48,447 nt of DNA from Hyphomicrobiales bacterium (GCA_024225445.1 JAAEMP010000398.1:1-48447); one strand, 5' to 3'; shown: positions 1 through 8,290, counted from the stretch's first letter. Notes: generated from the sequence alone by a model not told the origin. Program-made: numbers and translations.

Positions 1-37
1 CCTACTGCGGTCTTGCCTACTGCGGTCTTGCCCACTA
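1..37. repeat. 15-bp tandem repeat at the window edge
   Basis: The unit CCTACTGCGGTCTTG occurs twice back to back (1-15 and 16-30) and is followed by a decayed third start (CCCACTA). The array may continue to the left outside the window. No coding frame is associated with it. Confidence 0.8.
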
Positions 38-437
38 AAGACAAATCATGTGCTCTTGTCATTCGCTCCTCCCAAAGCAGCAATTCTGTTCTCCCCAATA
101 TCTTGTAACCGCCAACTCTAACTATTTATCCGACAAATTCAAGACAAATTCATATATTTCTATATATTGGTCCATCAAATCAGCACAAATCATCCCAAAT
201 TACCGAACCACCCGTTGATCGGAACTTTTATAATGTTTCCCGGATTTGATTGATTTAGTAGGATGATTTGGGAAATTTGCAGTGCTCTTGAATTGCCGAC
301 TGATGTGTGTAGATTTTCAAGTCTTTATGGTCTGAAATAAACTATAACGTATAACAGACAATATTTTACCCAAAAGGGGTGCAAATTTTGCTATATTGAT
401 CCACAAATATTGATAGAATTTGCACGGGAGGAAAGTC
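38..437. other. AT-rich intergenic region upstream of the caspase-like gene
   Basis: No convincing gene is seen. The stretch is AT-rich and holds a short direct repeat (GACAAATTCA at 132-141 and again at 143-152) and a widely spaced 9-bp inverted repeat (AAATCATCC at 187-195, GGATGATTT at 261-269). The end carries the ribosome binding site GGGAGG at 426-431. The promoter of the downstream gene must lie here, but no clear -35/-10 pair was chosen. Confidence 0.5.
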
Positions 438-2165
438 ATGAAGATTACAATTGGCAGTCTCGTTGGCCGGTTACTGCTTGTAACCGCTGCTGTTTTATTG
501 GCTGGCGGTACGGCAATGGCCGGCAAAAGGGTAGCCCTGGTGATAGGTAATGCTGCCTATGAAAACACTGCATCTTTGAAAAATCCGGTTAACGATGCCA
601 ATCTCATGGCGACTTCGCTGGAGGATGCGGGCTTTGAGGTTAACAAAATTCTGGATGCGGATTTCAGGACCCTTAAGAAAGCCATGCTGAGTTTTGGACG
701 TGACCTGCGCAATAACCCTGAAGCTGGCCTGTTTTATTATGCCGGTCACGGAGTGCAGGTACGCGGAGAAAACTATCTCATTCCGGTTAACGCAAAAATC
801 AGTGATGAGGATGAAGTTGATCTGGAGGCCATCAATATCAATTCATTTCTGCGGGTGATGAATTCATCCAGTTCATCGATCAATATTGTTGTTCTGGATG
901 CCTGCAGGAATAACCCGTTCGCCCGTTCTTTCCGCTCTGTTTCACGCGGACTTGCCCCTGTTGATGCGCCCAAGGGGACTTACATCGCCTATGCCACAGC
1001 ACCAGGAGATGTTGCAGCAGACGGTCGCGGGAGAAACTCCCCTTATTCGACGGCACTTGCCAAGGCTATCAAGACCCGCGGCCTGACCATTGAGCAGGTA
1101 TTCAAGCAGGCCAGAAGAGCCGTACTTGAAGCAACTTCCAGCAGGCAGGTGCCGTGGGAAACTAGCTCAATTACCGGAAATTTCTACTTTCACAATCAGC
1201 GAATAACCATAAATCCTACTCCGCAGCCGGTAGTAAATAACCCTGTCATCCAGCATACATCTCCTGTCCGAAATGAGGCCGAGAGCATATACAAACAAAT
1301 CAAAGACAGCCAGAATATCGAGGTACTGGAGATATTTGCCGAGCAATTCCCTGACTCGATTTATACAAAATTTGTTCGTGTCAGAATCAAATCTCTGAAG
1401 GAGGCGCGGCTTGTAGTTGAGCCTCCGCCAAGAAATGACCCGCCGCCTAAAGACCTCGGTTCTCCACTGAGTGGAAAAGAGTTGTTTACCAAAGCCAGGG
1501 CGGAAGAATCAAAGAAGAATTATGTCGAATCAGCGCGCCTTTATCGAATGTCTGCCGATAAGGGATATGAGTATGCCATGTATAATCTGGCAGTCTTTTA
1601 TTCAAAAGGTCGCGGCGTTAAACAGGATTACGATGAATCATCCCGGCTATACAAGATTGCGGTATCCAAAGGTCATCTGAGTGCCACATACAATCTTGCA
1701 ATAGCATACACAAAAGGTCAGGGCGTGCCGAAAGACTACAAGGAAGCTGCCCGCCTTTACAGGATTGCCGTTAGCAAAAAGCATGTGAGCGCTACACGAA
1801 ATCTGGGGCTTTTATATAAAAACGGGCAGGGTGTAGCCAAGGATTACAAAGAAGCCGCCAGACTATTCGAAAAGGCTGCGTTACAAAACAGCGTCGGCGC
1901 CATGTATGATCTTGGCAGTCTCTACTACAGCGGAAATGGCGTTGCTGACGACAAGAAGCTGTCTGCTGAATGGATTTTCAGGTCTCTCAATCAGGGATAT
2001 GAATTTGCCCTCAATGATATGTTGGAAAATTCCAAGAACTGGGAATTACAATTCCGCATTGAATTTCAGCGTAAAATGAAAAAGGAAGGCTACTATGATG
2101 GAGCCCTTGATGGAGAATTTGGGCCAGCTACCATGAGCGCAATCAAAAAAGTTGCCAAGGGTTAG
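438..2165 (+). CDS. Secreted caspase-like (peptidase C14) protein with Sel1 repeats and PG-binding-like tail
   Basis: This is a 575-residue protein. Residues 1-28 form a signal peptide ending in AMA. Residues 30-253 are a caspase/metacaspase-like p20 domain with the catalytic dyad visible as His104 (YAGHG) and Cys156 (DACRNNPF). A proline-rich linker follows. From about residue 345 to 520 there are four to five Sel1-type repeats (patterns such as GRGVKQDY, GQGVPKDY, GQGVAKDY). The C-terminus (GYYDGALDGEFGPAT) resembles a PG_binding_1 repeat. The ATG at 438 was preferred over an upstream TTG at 420 because GGGAGG sits 6 bases before it. Family knowledge suggests cleavage after basic residues, and the location is probably periplasmic. 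The biological role is unknown. The gene stands alone, with long non-coding gaps on both sides. Confidence 0.85.
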   Translation: MKITIGSLVGRLLLVTAAVLLAGGTAMAGKRVALVIGNAAYENTASLKNPVNDANLMATSLEDAGFEVNKILDADFRTLKKAMLSFGRDLRNNPEAGLFYYAGHGVQVRGENYLIPVNAKISDEDEVDLEAININSFLRVMNSSSSSINIVVLDACRNNPFARSFRSVSRGLAPVDAPKGTYIAYATAPGDVAADGRGRNSPYSTALAKAIKTRGLTIEQVFKQARRAVLEATSSRQVPWETSSITGNFYFHNQRITINPTPQPVVNNPVIQHTSPVRNEAESIYKQIKDSQNIEVLEIFAEQFPDSIYTKFVRVRIKSLKEARLVVEPPPRNDPPPKDLGSPLSGKELFTKARAEESKKNYVESARLYRMSADKGYEYAMYNLAVFYSKGRGVKQDYDESSRLYKIAVSKGHLSATYNLAIAYTKGQGVPKDYKEAARLYRIAVSKKHVSATRNLGLLYKNGQGVAKDYKEAARLFEKAALQNSVGAMYDLGSLYYSGNGVADDKKLSAEWIFRSLNQGYEFALNDMLENSKNWELQFRIEFQRKMKKEGYYDGALDGEFGPATMSAIKKVAKG

Positions 2166-2652
2166 TGAGTTCACTGTTTCCTCATCAGGCCTGTTCCAAA
2201 AGCATAACTTGATAACAGTAATAACGTGATGAAATAAATTTAGACCGTGTCTTGTTTACACGGAAGCATTTGATGAACCAAACCGGTTCACTTTGCAATG
2301 TGCCAAATACGAAAATGTTTTTGGGCGACCTGGCTGATCGGACAAGTTTTACAACGCCGCAGATGAACCGGATTGGTCCTCCAAGAACTGCGGCTAAGGC
2401 CGGTTTTCACACTCCTGTTTATGAGTCTGTGACCCACAGAGAATTACAACGACTATTTGCCCCGCACCGCCGGTCGTTGTCAAAAAGCAGCTGAAATCCT
2501 GCTGTTCCGGTCAGAGGCTCTTCTGCATAGGCAATTGCTATTGGCCACGCAAAGCGCAATCCCGGCCACAACATGCGAAAGTCAGGCTTTTTTGGGTGGC
2601 GCGGTGGATTAATCGGCAGATATTCCCGGCCACAGACTCATTTCGACCCTGT
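2166..2652. other. Intergenic region with two small hairpins
   Basis: No supported gene. Two short inverted repeats are visible: CCGTGT at 2245-2250 with ACACGG at 2258-2263, and TGAACC at 2274-2279 with GGTTCA at 2285-2290. Neither is followed by a T-run, so they are not clear terminators. An open frame at 2252-2494 starts at a TTG without a ribosome binding site and resembles no family I know. Confidence 0.5.
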
Positions 2653-3807
2653 TTATCGGTTTGTGCTCTGGTTTTGCCCGAAATCTGCGTGTCTGGTAAT
2701 CGGGGCCAGAAAAAATACAGCAAACAGAAATATGGCCAGTCCTGAGAACAGTATTGAAAAACCCGTAAATTCCGAGATGTAACCCAGTGCTGCCGGAGCT
2801 ATCAACACGCCTGAATAGCCAATGGTTGTCGTCAGAGACAAGCTGATACCCGGCGCCACACCGGGAAGATTCCCTGCCGCAGAAAATACGATTGGGATAA
2901 GATTTGAAAGCCCAAGTCCGGTAATAGCAAATCCGATAATAATTAACTCCGGTGTGCTGGCAATGCCGCTCACCAACAGACCCAATGCGGCTGCCAAAGA
3001 ACAGATTTTTACTGTTTTGACGGCTCCCAATCGCCTGCGCACTGGATCGCCGAGAAATCGAACTATCGCCATGGCCGCCGAGAATGCACCAAAAGCATAA
3101 GAGGATGTAAGTGCATTGGCACCAATCTCATCGCGTAGATAATAAGCGCTCCAGTCAATAACCGCCCCTTCGGGCAATGCTGAAAAAAGAGCGGATATTC
3201 CAATCAGGTAAGGCAAAAGTGTTTTTGGAATACCGATGGGGGTCAACTGTTTATGGGTAATCATTTCGTGGCTAATGATCTGCCGCCAGGAGGCAGCCAC
3301 CAGCATTAGCGCAACCAGAAGGGAAAAAATCGCCTGATCAAAGCTTCCCGAATACTGGATAAGATATCCGCCACATACCGCTCCAATCAGGCCGCCAAGG
3401 CTCCAGAACCCATGACAGGAGGACATAATCGGTGAATCGATTTTGCGCTCAACATCAACCGCCATTGCGTTCATCGCCACATCCATTCCGGCAATAAAAG
3501 CGCCGAAAACAAATATCGCGATTGTGGCGGTAATTATACCCGGTGCAAGTACCAGCCATACCAATGTAGTTGTTGCAATCATGCTGGTGATTTTGGTTGC
3601 CGGGGCTGTACCGAATTTTACCACGCCAATACCGGTTATCGGCATGCTTACCAGGGAACCAAACCCAAATATTGCTATCATCAGCCCCAACTGGCTTTCA
3701 TCAAGCGATAACCGGTTTGCAAATTCAGGGATTTGAGGGGCCCAGTTGCCGATCATGAATCCGTTCATCAGGAACAATGCAGATACAGCTATTCGCGGAT
3801 TAATCAT
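2653..3807 (-). CDS. MFS transporter (YbjJ-like)
   Basis: This is a 384-residue integral membrane protein with about 12 hydrophobic segments, typical of the major facilitator superfamily. The N-terminal half has the sequence style of the YbjJ-type subfamily (NGFMIGNWAPQIPEFA near the start, GMDVAMNAMAVDVE after the fourth segment, and SSCHGFWSLGGLIGA). The substrate cannot be predicted. The ATG at 3807 is preferred over an in-frame GTG at 3816 because GGTGGGA lies just before it. A 32-bp palindrome (3835-3866) lies immediately upstream and is a candidate operator. The DUF2892 gene is upstream on the same strand. Confidence 0.85.
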   Translation of the reverse strand: MINPRIAVSALFLMNGFMIGNWAPQIPEFANRLSLDESQLGLMIAIFGFGSLVSMPITGIGVVKFGTAPATKITSMIATTTLVWLVLAPGIITATIAIFVFGAFIAGMDVAMNAMAVDVERKIDSPIMSSCHGFWSLGGLIGAVCGGYLIQYSGSFDQAIFSLLVALMLVAASWRQIISHEMITHKQLTPIGIPKTLLPYLIGISALFSALPEGAVIDWSAYYLRDEIGANALTSSYAFGAFSAAMAIVRFLGDPVRRRLGAVKTVKICSLAAALGLLVSGIASTPELIIIGFAITGLGLSNLIPIVFSAAGNLPGVAPGISLSLTTTIGYSGVLIAPAALGYISEFTGFSILFSGLAIFLFAVFFLAPITRHADFGQNQSTNR

Positions 3808-3834
3808 TGTTCCCACCGGATTAGAATAGACAAT

Positions 3835-3866
3835 GGGTTTACAGATTTTATCAAATCTGTAAACCC
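3835..3866. promoter_or_regulatory. Perfect 14-bp inverted repeat upstream of the MFS gene
   Basis: The arms GGGTTTACAGATTT (3835-3848) and AAATCTGTAAACCC (3853-3866) are exact reverse complements with a 4-base spacer (TATC). The element ends 28 bp before the MFS start codon. There is no T-run on either side, so a repressor operator (TetR/MarR style) fits better than a terminator. That assignment is inference. Confidence 0.55.
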
Positions 3867-3933
3867 GACCGGATTGAAACTTGGTTATCAGATTAACGCC
3901 AATGATATCCAGTTGGCGCTGAGCGTTATTTGA

Positions 3934-4137
3934 TCAATCGGCGCCAACTGCCCTGAGAATTTTAGTTAATGGGCAAAAACCCGTAAGCCCGGCTTGAAAC
4001 AGGTTAAGTCCGACAAAGGCGGTAAACCATAGCCAACTGATATTACCCATATTGATTTGGCCGCTTAAATGGGCCAGCGCCAGGCTAATGATAATAAACA
4101 ATCCGGCAAGGTTCATCGTCCAGCGTTGTGCGTTCAT
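3934..4137 (-). CDS. DUF2892 (YgaP-type) small inner-membrane protein
   Basis: This 67-residue protein has two hydrophobic segments (about residues 7-24 and 29-47) and the DUF2892 C-terminal signature NLFQAGLTGFCPLTKIL. The family is the membrane domain found fused to rhodanese in YgaP and as a stand-alone protein in BigR/SqrR-type sulfide-response operons of alphaproteobacteria. No rhodanese or sulfur dioxygenase gene is adjacent here, but cysteine synthase lies nearby. An AT-rich palindrome upstream (4171-4186) could be its operator. Confidence 0.8.
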   Translation of the reverse strand: MNAQRWTMNLAGLFIIISLALAHLSGQINMGNISWLWFTAFVGLNLFQAGLTGFCPLTKILRAVGAD

Positions 4138-4170
4138 GATAACGATCTTTCTATAATTGAAGTTATATCT

Positions 4171-4186
4171 ATATATTCTAATATAT
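4171..4186. promoter_or_regulatory. AT-rich 16-bp palindrome upstream of DUF2892 gene
   Basis: ATATATT-CT-AATATAT has 7-bp exact arms and a 2-base centre, and lies 34 bp upstream of the DUF2892 start codon. A second palindrome, ATATGCATAT (4183-4192), overlaps it. AT-rich palindromes of this kind are typical operators of ArsR-family sulfide-responsive repressors such as BigR, whose regulons include DUF2892 genes. The assignment is inference, and no ArsR gene lies in the window. Confidence 0.4.
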
Positions 4187-4269
4187 GCATATTATTGAAA
4201 AATCAAGGGTCATTTTCGTATAGCAGAACATCTTTATAATGATCATGCAATCAGGAGCGAAAAGCGACT

Positions 4270-4303
4270 GGCGCTGGTGCGCCGCCCCCGTGGAGGCGGG
4301 GCG
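4270..4303. repeat. GC-rich double hairpin (REP-like element)
   Basis: There are two adjacent stems: GGCGC (4270-4274) with GCGCC (4279-4283), and CGCCCC (4283-4288) with GGGGCG (4298-4303). The GC-rich stretch spans about 4261-4320 and is flanked by AT-rich DNA. It looks like a repetitive extragenic palindrome unit, but no second copy was found in the window. Confidence 0.4.
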
Positions 4304-4580
4304 TTAGCCCGAATAGCCGTGAGCAAAAAAATTCAAACTGAATCAAAATAAAGCTGTTCTGTTATATCTCTCAAATCATGCAGTCAAGTTTACAAGCCCG
4401 ATATTTGATATGCCAACACGGGCGGGCATCCAAAACCGGAATTATTACCAGACAACAATACTAAATTCGTGGTGTTTGAATTGCTTTCACTTTCACAACC
4501 ATCAGATTGTAAGCACGCATACAGCAAAATGCTATTCGTGCTTTCAATAAACTATAAGAAACGGTCTAAATCTATGCCCA

Positions 4581-4602
4581 CCAGTTTACAGACGTAAACC
4601 GG
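4581..4602 (-). terminator. Hairpin immediately after cysK
   Basis: A 9-bp stem (CCAGTTTAC at 4581-4589, GTAAACCGG at 4594-4602, one G-U pair in RNA) with a 4-base loop begins directly after the cysK stop codon on the minus strand. There is no strong U-tract, so it may be a weak or factor-dependent terminator or an mRNA-stabilising hairpin. Confidence 0.4.
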
Positions 4603-4603
4603 A

Positions 4604-5689
4604 TCAAGCCTCAGGAGCTGGCATATGATATCCAGGTGTTGAATGCGAAATAGCCTCTTCCTCTTCCGTCATGTATTCAGGAACGGAATCAAACAGGGGT
4701 GAAGACAGATAGCGCTCCCCGGTATCTGGTAACATACACAAAATTACCGATCCCGGTTTGGCTTTTTCCGCAACCTGGAAAGCTGCCGCAAAAGTTGAAC
4801 CACCGGATATGCCGGTGAAAATACCTTCTTTTTGCGCCAGTTTCTGAGAGTGCTCAATACCCACAGGACCGGGGACAGGAATCAGATCATCATAATAATT
4901 GTTGTCAATCGCTTCTTGTAAAATAAGTGGAATAAAATCCGGTGTCCAGCCCTGGATCGGATGAGGTTCAAAGGCTGAGTGGCCAACACTGGGTGATCCA
5001 TCTTCATTACGTTCCTGAGCCTCACCACTGCCAACCAGTTGCGCATTTGCTGGCTCACTCAGGATAATCTTGATATCAGGGCGCTTTTCTTTTATCACCC
5101 TTCCAACCCCGGTTACTGTTCCTCCGGTGCCATAGCCGCTAATCCAGTAATCGAGATTTTCACCATTGAAATCTGATAATATTTCCTGAGCGGTAGTATT
5201 TGCATGGATTTTTGCATTGGCCTCGGTTTCAAACTGGCGGGCCTGGAACCAGCCATTTGCCGCCGCCAGTTCCTTGGCTTTCTGTACCATGCCAAAACCT
5301 TTTGCAGTCCGCGGTGTGAGGACGACTTTTGCACCCAAAAAGCGCATCATTCTGCGTCGCTCGATGGAGAAGCTGTCTGCCATGGTAACAACAAGCGGAT
5401 AGCCTTTTGCCGCACAGACCATGGCAAGACCAATGCCGGTATTACCGCTGGTGGCTTCAACCACCGTTTGGCCTGGTTGCAGCGCACCGCTTTTTTCTGC
5501 TTCCTCAATAATGCTGATTGCCAGGCGATCTTTTACAGAGCCGGCCGGATTGAACAATTCCGCCTTCACATACATTGTCACATGATCTGGGGCTAGATTG
5601 TTGATGCGGATGCAAGGTGTGTCACCGATTGTGTCCAGAATATTGTCATAAAGGCGTCCGCGCCCCTGGGTAGTGCGAGAAGATGTCAT
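4604..5689 (-). CDS. cysK: Cysteine synthase (O-acetylserine sulfhydrylase)
   Basis: This is a 361-residue pyridoxal-phosphate enzyme of fold type II. It converts O-acetylserine and sulfide to cysteine and acetate in the cytoplasm. Lys53 in NPAGSVKDR is the PLP-binding lysine. The SGNTG substrate loop is at 81-85 and the PLP-phosphate loop GTGGT at 187-191. The C-terminal part has GISGGS and the PDTGERYLS block. It is longer than classical CysK (about 310-325) because of an insertion after SEPANAQLVGSG and a tail of about 20 residues. A cystathionine beta-synthase-type side activity cannot be excluded. It lies downstream of the Crp/Fnr regulator on the same strand, with a perfect inverted repeat in between. 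Confidence 0.9.
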   Translation of the reverse strand: MTSSRTTQGRGRLYDNILDTIGDTPCIRINNLAPDHVTMYVKAELFNPAGSVKDRLAISIIEEAEKSGALQPGQTVVEATSGNTGIGLAMVCAAKGYPLVVTMADSFSIERRRMMRFLGAKVVLTPRTAKGFGMVQKAKELAAANGWFQARQFETEANAKIHANTTAQEILSDFNGENLDYWISGYGTGGTVTGVGRVIKEKRPDIKIILSEPANAQLVGSGEAQERNEDGSPSVGHSAFEPHPIQGWTPDFIPLILQEAIDNNYYDDLIPVPGPVGIEHSQKLAQKEGIFTGISGGSTFAAAFQVAEKAKPGSVILCMLPDTGERYLSSPLFDSVPEYMTEEEEAISHSTPGYHMPAPEA

Positions 5690-5781
5690 TGTAGAATTTC
5701 CCTAATTTATCGTTGAAAAAGCATCACTGAACTGTGGCGAGCCAATTTTTCAACAAACGGCCAAAATATTTTCAGGTGACG

Positions 5782-5813
5782 TATGATTTGTCCGATTATC
5801 CGGACAAATCATA
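5782..5813. promoter_or_regulatory. Perfect 13-bp inverted repeat upstream of cysK
   Basis: TATGATTTGTCCG (5782-5794) and CGGACAAATCATA (5801-5813) are exact reverse complements separated by six bases (ATTATC). It lies about 93 bp upstream of the cysK start and after the crp-like stop codon. No T-run follows on either strand, so it may be an operator or an RNA hairpin separating the two genes. Confidence 0.55.
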
Positions 5814-5899
5814 GGCCAGCCATGAACACCAGTATTGTAGAAATATTTGTAACACCCAAGTCTGCGGTGTCAAATTCAAACACCGCATTACTGGCAAAT

Positions 5900-6595
5900 T
5901 TACCAATCTGTATTCCCTGTTATTTGCCTGAATCTCTGATAATCTTTCACATGGACAACACTTTTGATTATCTTGAACAAACCGAAAGAAGCCAGGTAAT
6001 TCAATTCCTTGGTAACTGCCTCGCGATGGGTACATACGCGGTTGGCAAGTTCCGAATGTGTTGGAATATCAAATTTGGCACTTTCTGCATCCTCCTCAAC
6101 AACAGCTTCAGCCAGCCGCAATAATTCGCTCTGGATTCTAAACCGTACCGCCATTGTGCCAAATTCATGAATCCTTTCCGTCAGTGCCCTGTTTTTTTCC
6201 ACCAGCAACTCGATCAGCGCCAGCGCGATGTCAGGGTCTCCAGCGATAGCCGCTCGAAAAACACCGGCTGTAAATCTTGCCACGACACAGTCGCATACAG
6301 CCAGTATCGCGGTTGACCGCGGCTCTTTGTCGATTGCAGAAAATTCTCCGAAAAGCTCACCCGGTTTTATGTCCAGATAACTTACTTCCTTGCCTTTTTC
6401 AGAAAAAGACTTTGCCCGAACGATACCCTCTGCAACCAGATATACATCGGTCGATGCATCAGCCTGGCCAACAATTTGACGGTTTTTGGTAAATTTTATC
6501 AGTCTGGAATTGGCAATCAGGGATGCAATAGTATCGTCGCTGGCATCACTGAACACCTTGCAACTTCGTAACTGGTTTTCTGATATTAAAGCCAT
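5900..6595 (-). CDS. Crp/Fnr-family transcriptional regulator
   Basis: This 231-residue protein has an N-terminal cyclic-nucleotide-binding beta-barrel (about 10-120), with the phosphate-binding cassette visible as GELFGEFSAIDKEPRS (79-94). It has a long dimerisation helix (about 121-150) and a C-terminal winged helix (about 150-220) with recognition helix region PTHSELANRVCTHREAV. There is no N-terminal cysteine cluster as in Fnr, so it is not an iron-sulfur sensor. The cassette keeps the PRS motif used for cAMP binding in Crp. It is transcribed divergently from the aldehyde dehydrogenase gene, and a CRP-geometry palindrome (6735-6750) lies in the shared intergenic region. Its targets are probably itself and the dehydrogenase; this is inference. 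Confidence 0.85.
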   Translation of the reverse strand: MALISENQLRSCKVFSDASDDTIASLIANSRLIKFTKNRQIVGQADASTDVYLVAEGIVRAKSFSEKGKEVSYLDIKPGELFGEFSAIDKEPRSTAILAVCDCVVARFTAGVFRAAIAGDPDIALALIELLVEKNRALTERIHEFGTMAVRFRIQSELLRLAEAVVEEDAESAKFDIPTHSELANRVCTHREAVTKELNYLASFGLFKIIKSVVHVKDYQRFRQITGNTDW

Positions 6596-6734
6596 AAATG
6601 ATCCCTTGAACTAATGTTTTCCTCCAAGACATACGTTGTAAAATCCGGTAAGCCAACAAAACGGATTTTCAGATTTGCTGTTGGGTATAGTATTAACCTC
6701 CAGTCTGCAAATAGGCAAAAATTAGTCCAGGACG

Positions 6735-6750
6735 TGTGTTGTTTTACACA
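6735..6750. promoter_or_regulatory. CRP-geometry palindrome TGTGT-N6-ACACA
   Basis: TGTGT (6735-6739) and ACACA (6746-6750) are exact reverse complements with a 6-base spacer. This matches the half-site length and spacing of Crp sites (TGTGA-N6-TCACA). It lies 57 bp upstream of the aldehyde dehydrogenase start and 139 bp upstream of the divergent Crp-like gene, so it is a strong candidate operator for that regulator. Confidence 0.55.
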
Positions 6751-6807
6751 GGATAGACCATTACCAATAACCATAAATTGCTGCTGAACTAAAACGGAAA
6801 TTTCCAA

Positions 6808-8256
6808 ATGCCACAAATTGACGAATACTGGAAAAATTATATTGATAACCAATGGGTTGACGGAGGGTCTGATCGTCTTTCCGTGGAAAATCCGGCATGC
6901 GGTGAACATCTGGCCTGGCAGGCCATGGCCGACAGGCAAGATGTTGCCAAAGCGGTATCAGCCGCAAAGGCCTGTTATGAATCAGGTGTTTTAAGCGCGA
7001 TGCGACCGGTTGAGCGCGGCCGTTTGATTAAACAGATGGGTGAGTGGCTGCTTGGCCACGTTGATGAAATTGCCAACATTCTTTGCCTTGAACAGGGAAA
7101 ACCGCTTTGGGAGGCCAAAAATGAAGCAACCAACTGCGCTCGCTATTACGAATATTATGGCAATCAGGCTGAGACACTTGAGGGTAAGTCAATTCCCCTT
7201 GGGCAGAATTATCTGGATTTCACAATCTATGAACCTTACGGGATATCGGCGCAAATCATTCCCTGGAATTTCCCGCTTGAAATAAGTGCCCGTTCAATTT
7301 CTGCCGGGATAGCAACCGCCAATGCATGTGTTGTTAAAACACCGGAGCTGGCTCCGTTAAGCAGCCAGTATTTTGCCCGTGCGGCAGAAGCAGTTGGCCT
7401 GCCGGCGGGCACCCTGAATTTGATTTGCGGGCATGGGCATGAGGCTGGTGCTGCCATGAGTGAACACCCGGATGTGCGTCAAGTCGTATTTACCGGTTCG
7501 CTCGCTACCGGCATAAAAATAGCGCAATCAGCGGCACAAAACATTGTCCCCTGTGTGCTGGAACTTGGCGGAAAATCAGCGGCGATTGTTAGTTCTGATG
7601 CTGATCTGGACAATTTTATCAAATCACTTCGCGCCGGAATTTTTACCAATTCCGGCCAGGTTTGTTCGGCCATGTCGCGTGCCATTGTTCATGAAGACAT
7701 TCATGATGAAGTGGTTGAACGTGCCGCTGCCCTCGCTCAGGCGTTATCAGTAGGTCCGGGCATTGAGCGAACGGAGCCCGGCCTCAATATGGGAGCGATG
7801 ATTAGTGAAGCGCAGCGCGATCGCGCGGAAAACCTTTGCCGGCGTGCCGACAGCGATGGCGCACGCATTGTTACCGGCGGGCGCAGACTAAATCACCAGG
7901 GCAGCTTTATGCAGCCTACTATTCTCGACAATGTCGATCCATCGGGTGAAATGGGCCAGACGGAAGTATTTGGACCGGTGATTTCGTTCATCAAATACCA
8001 AAATGAAGATCAGGCTGTTAAAATTGCCAACGCAACTCAATATGGCCTCGTTGGCGGGATTTTTACCAGGGATCTGGATCGCGCCATGAATACTGCGCGA
8101 AAAATTCGTGCCGGCCAGGTTTTCGTGAATGAGTGGTTTGCCGGAGGGGTGGAAACACCCTTTGGCGGCTATGGAAAATCCGGCTATGGTCGCGAAAAGG
8201 GCCGGGAAGCTCTATTCAATTATGTCCAGACAAAAAACATCGCCATCAGATTATGA
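6808..8256 (+). CDS. NAD(P)-dependent aldehyde dehydrogenase
   Basis: This 482-residue protein is full length for the ALDH superfamily. It oxidises an aldehyde to the carboxylic acid in the cytoplasm. Visible residues are the oxyanion Asn154 (PWNFP), general base Glu252 (LELGGKSA), catalytic Cys286 (NSGQVCSAMSR) and the FGPV block about residue 390. The style is that of the betaine-aldehyde/general ALDH branch, but the substrate cannot be fixed. It is divergent from the Crp-like gene and convergent with a flavin reductase gene. A long imperfect inverted repeat follows its stop codon and probably terminates transcription. Confidence 0.9.
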   Translation: MPQIDEYWKNYIDNQWVDGGSDRLSVENPACGEHLAWQAMADRQDVAKAVSAAKACYESGVLSAMRPVERGRLIKQMGEWLLGHVDEIANILCLEQGKPLWEAKNEATNCARYYEYYGNQAETLEGKSIPLGQNYLDFTIYEPYGISAQIIPWNFPLEISARSISAGIATANACVVKTPELAPLSSQYFARAAEAVGLPAGTLNLICGHGHEAGAAMSEHPDVRQVVFTGSLATGIKIAQSAAQNIVPCVLELGGKSAAIVSSDADLDNFIKSLRAGIFTNSGQVCSAMSRAIVHEDIHDEVVERAAALAQALSVGPGIERTEPGLNMGAMISEAQRDRAENLCRRADSDGARIVTGGRRLNHQGSFMQPTILDNVDPSGEMGQTEVFGPVISFIKYQNEDQAVKIANATQYGLVGGIFTRDLDRAMNTARKIRAGQVFVNEWFAGGVETPFGGYGKSGYGREKGREALFNYVQTKNIAIRL

Positions 8257-8290
8257 TATCAGGCAAGTTTCGCAACAACATCGATGGGCC

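Larger units (their letters stand above)
4138..4603. other. Intergenic region between DUF2892 and cysK genes
   Basis: No gene is supported. It holds the AT-rich palindrome at 4171-4186, a GC-rich double hairpin around 4270-4303, and a hairpin directly after the cysK stop codon. The base composition changes abruptly, from very AT-rich (4150-4260) to GC-rich (4261-4320) and back. Confidence 0.6.

Noticed and set aside
1-30. CRISPR array start
   Set aside because: The repeat units are directly adjacent without spacers, so it is a plain tandem repeat.
2252-2494. 80-codon open frame in the gap after the caspase-like gene
   Set aside because: It starts with TTG, has no ribosome binding site, and resembles no known family.
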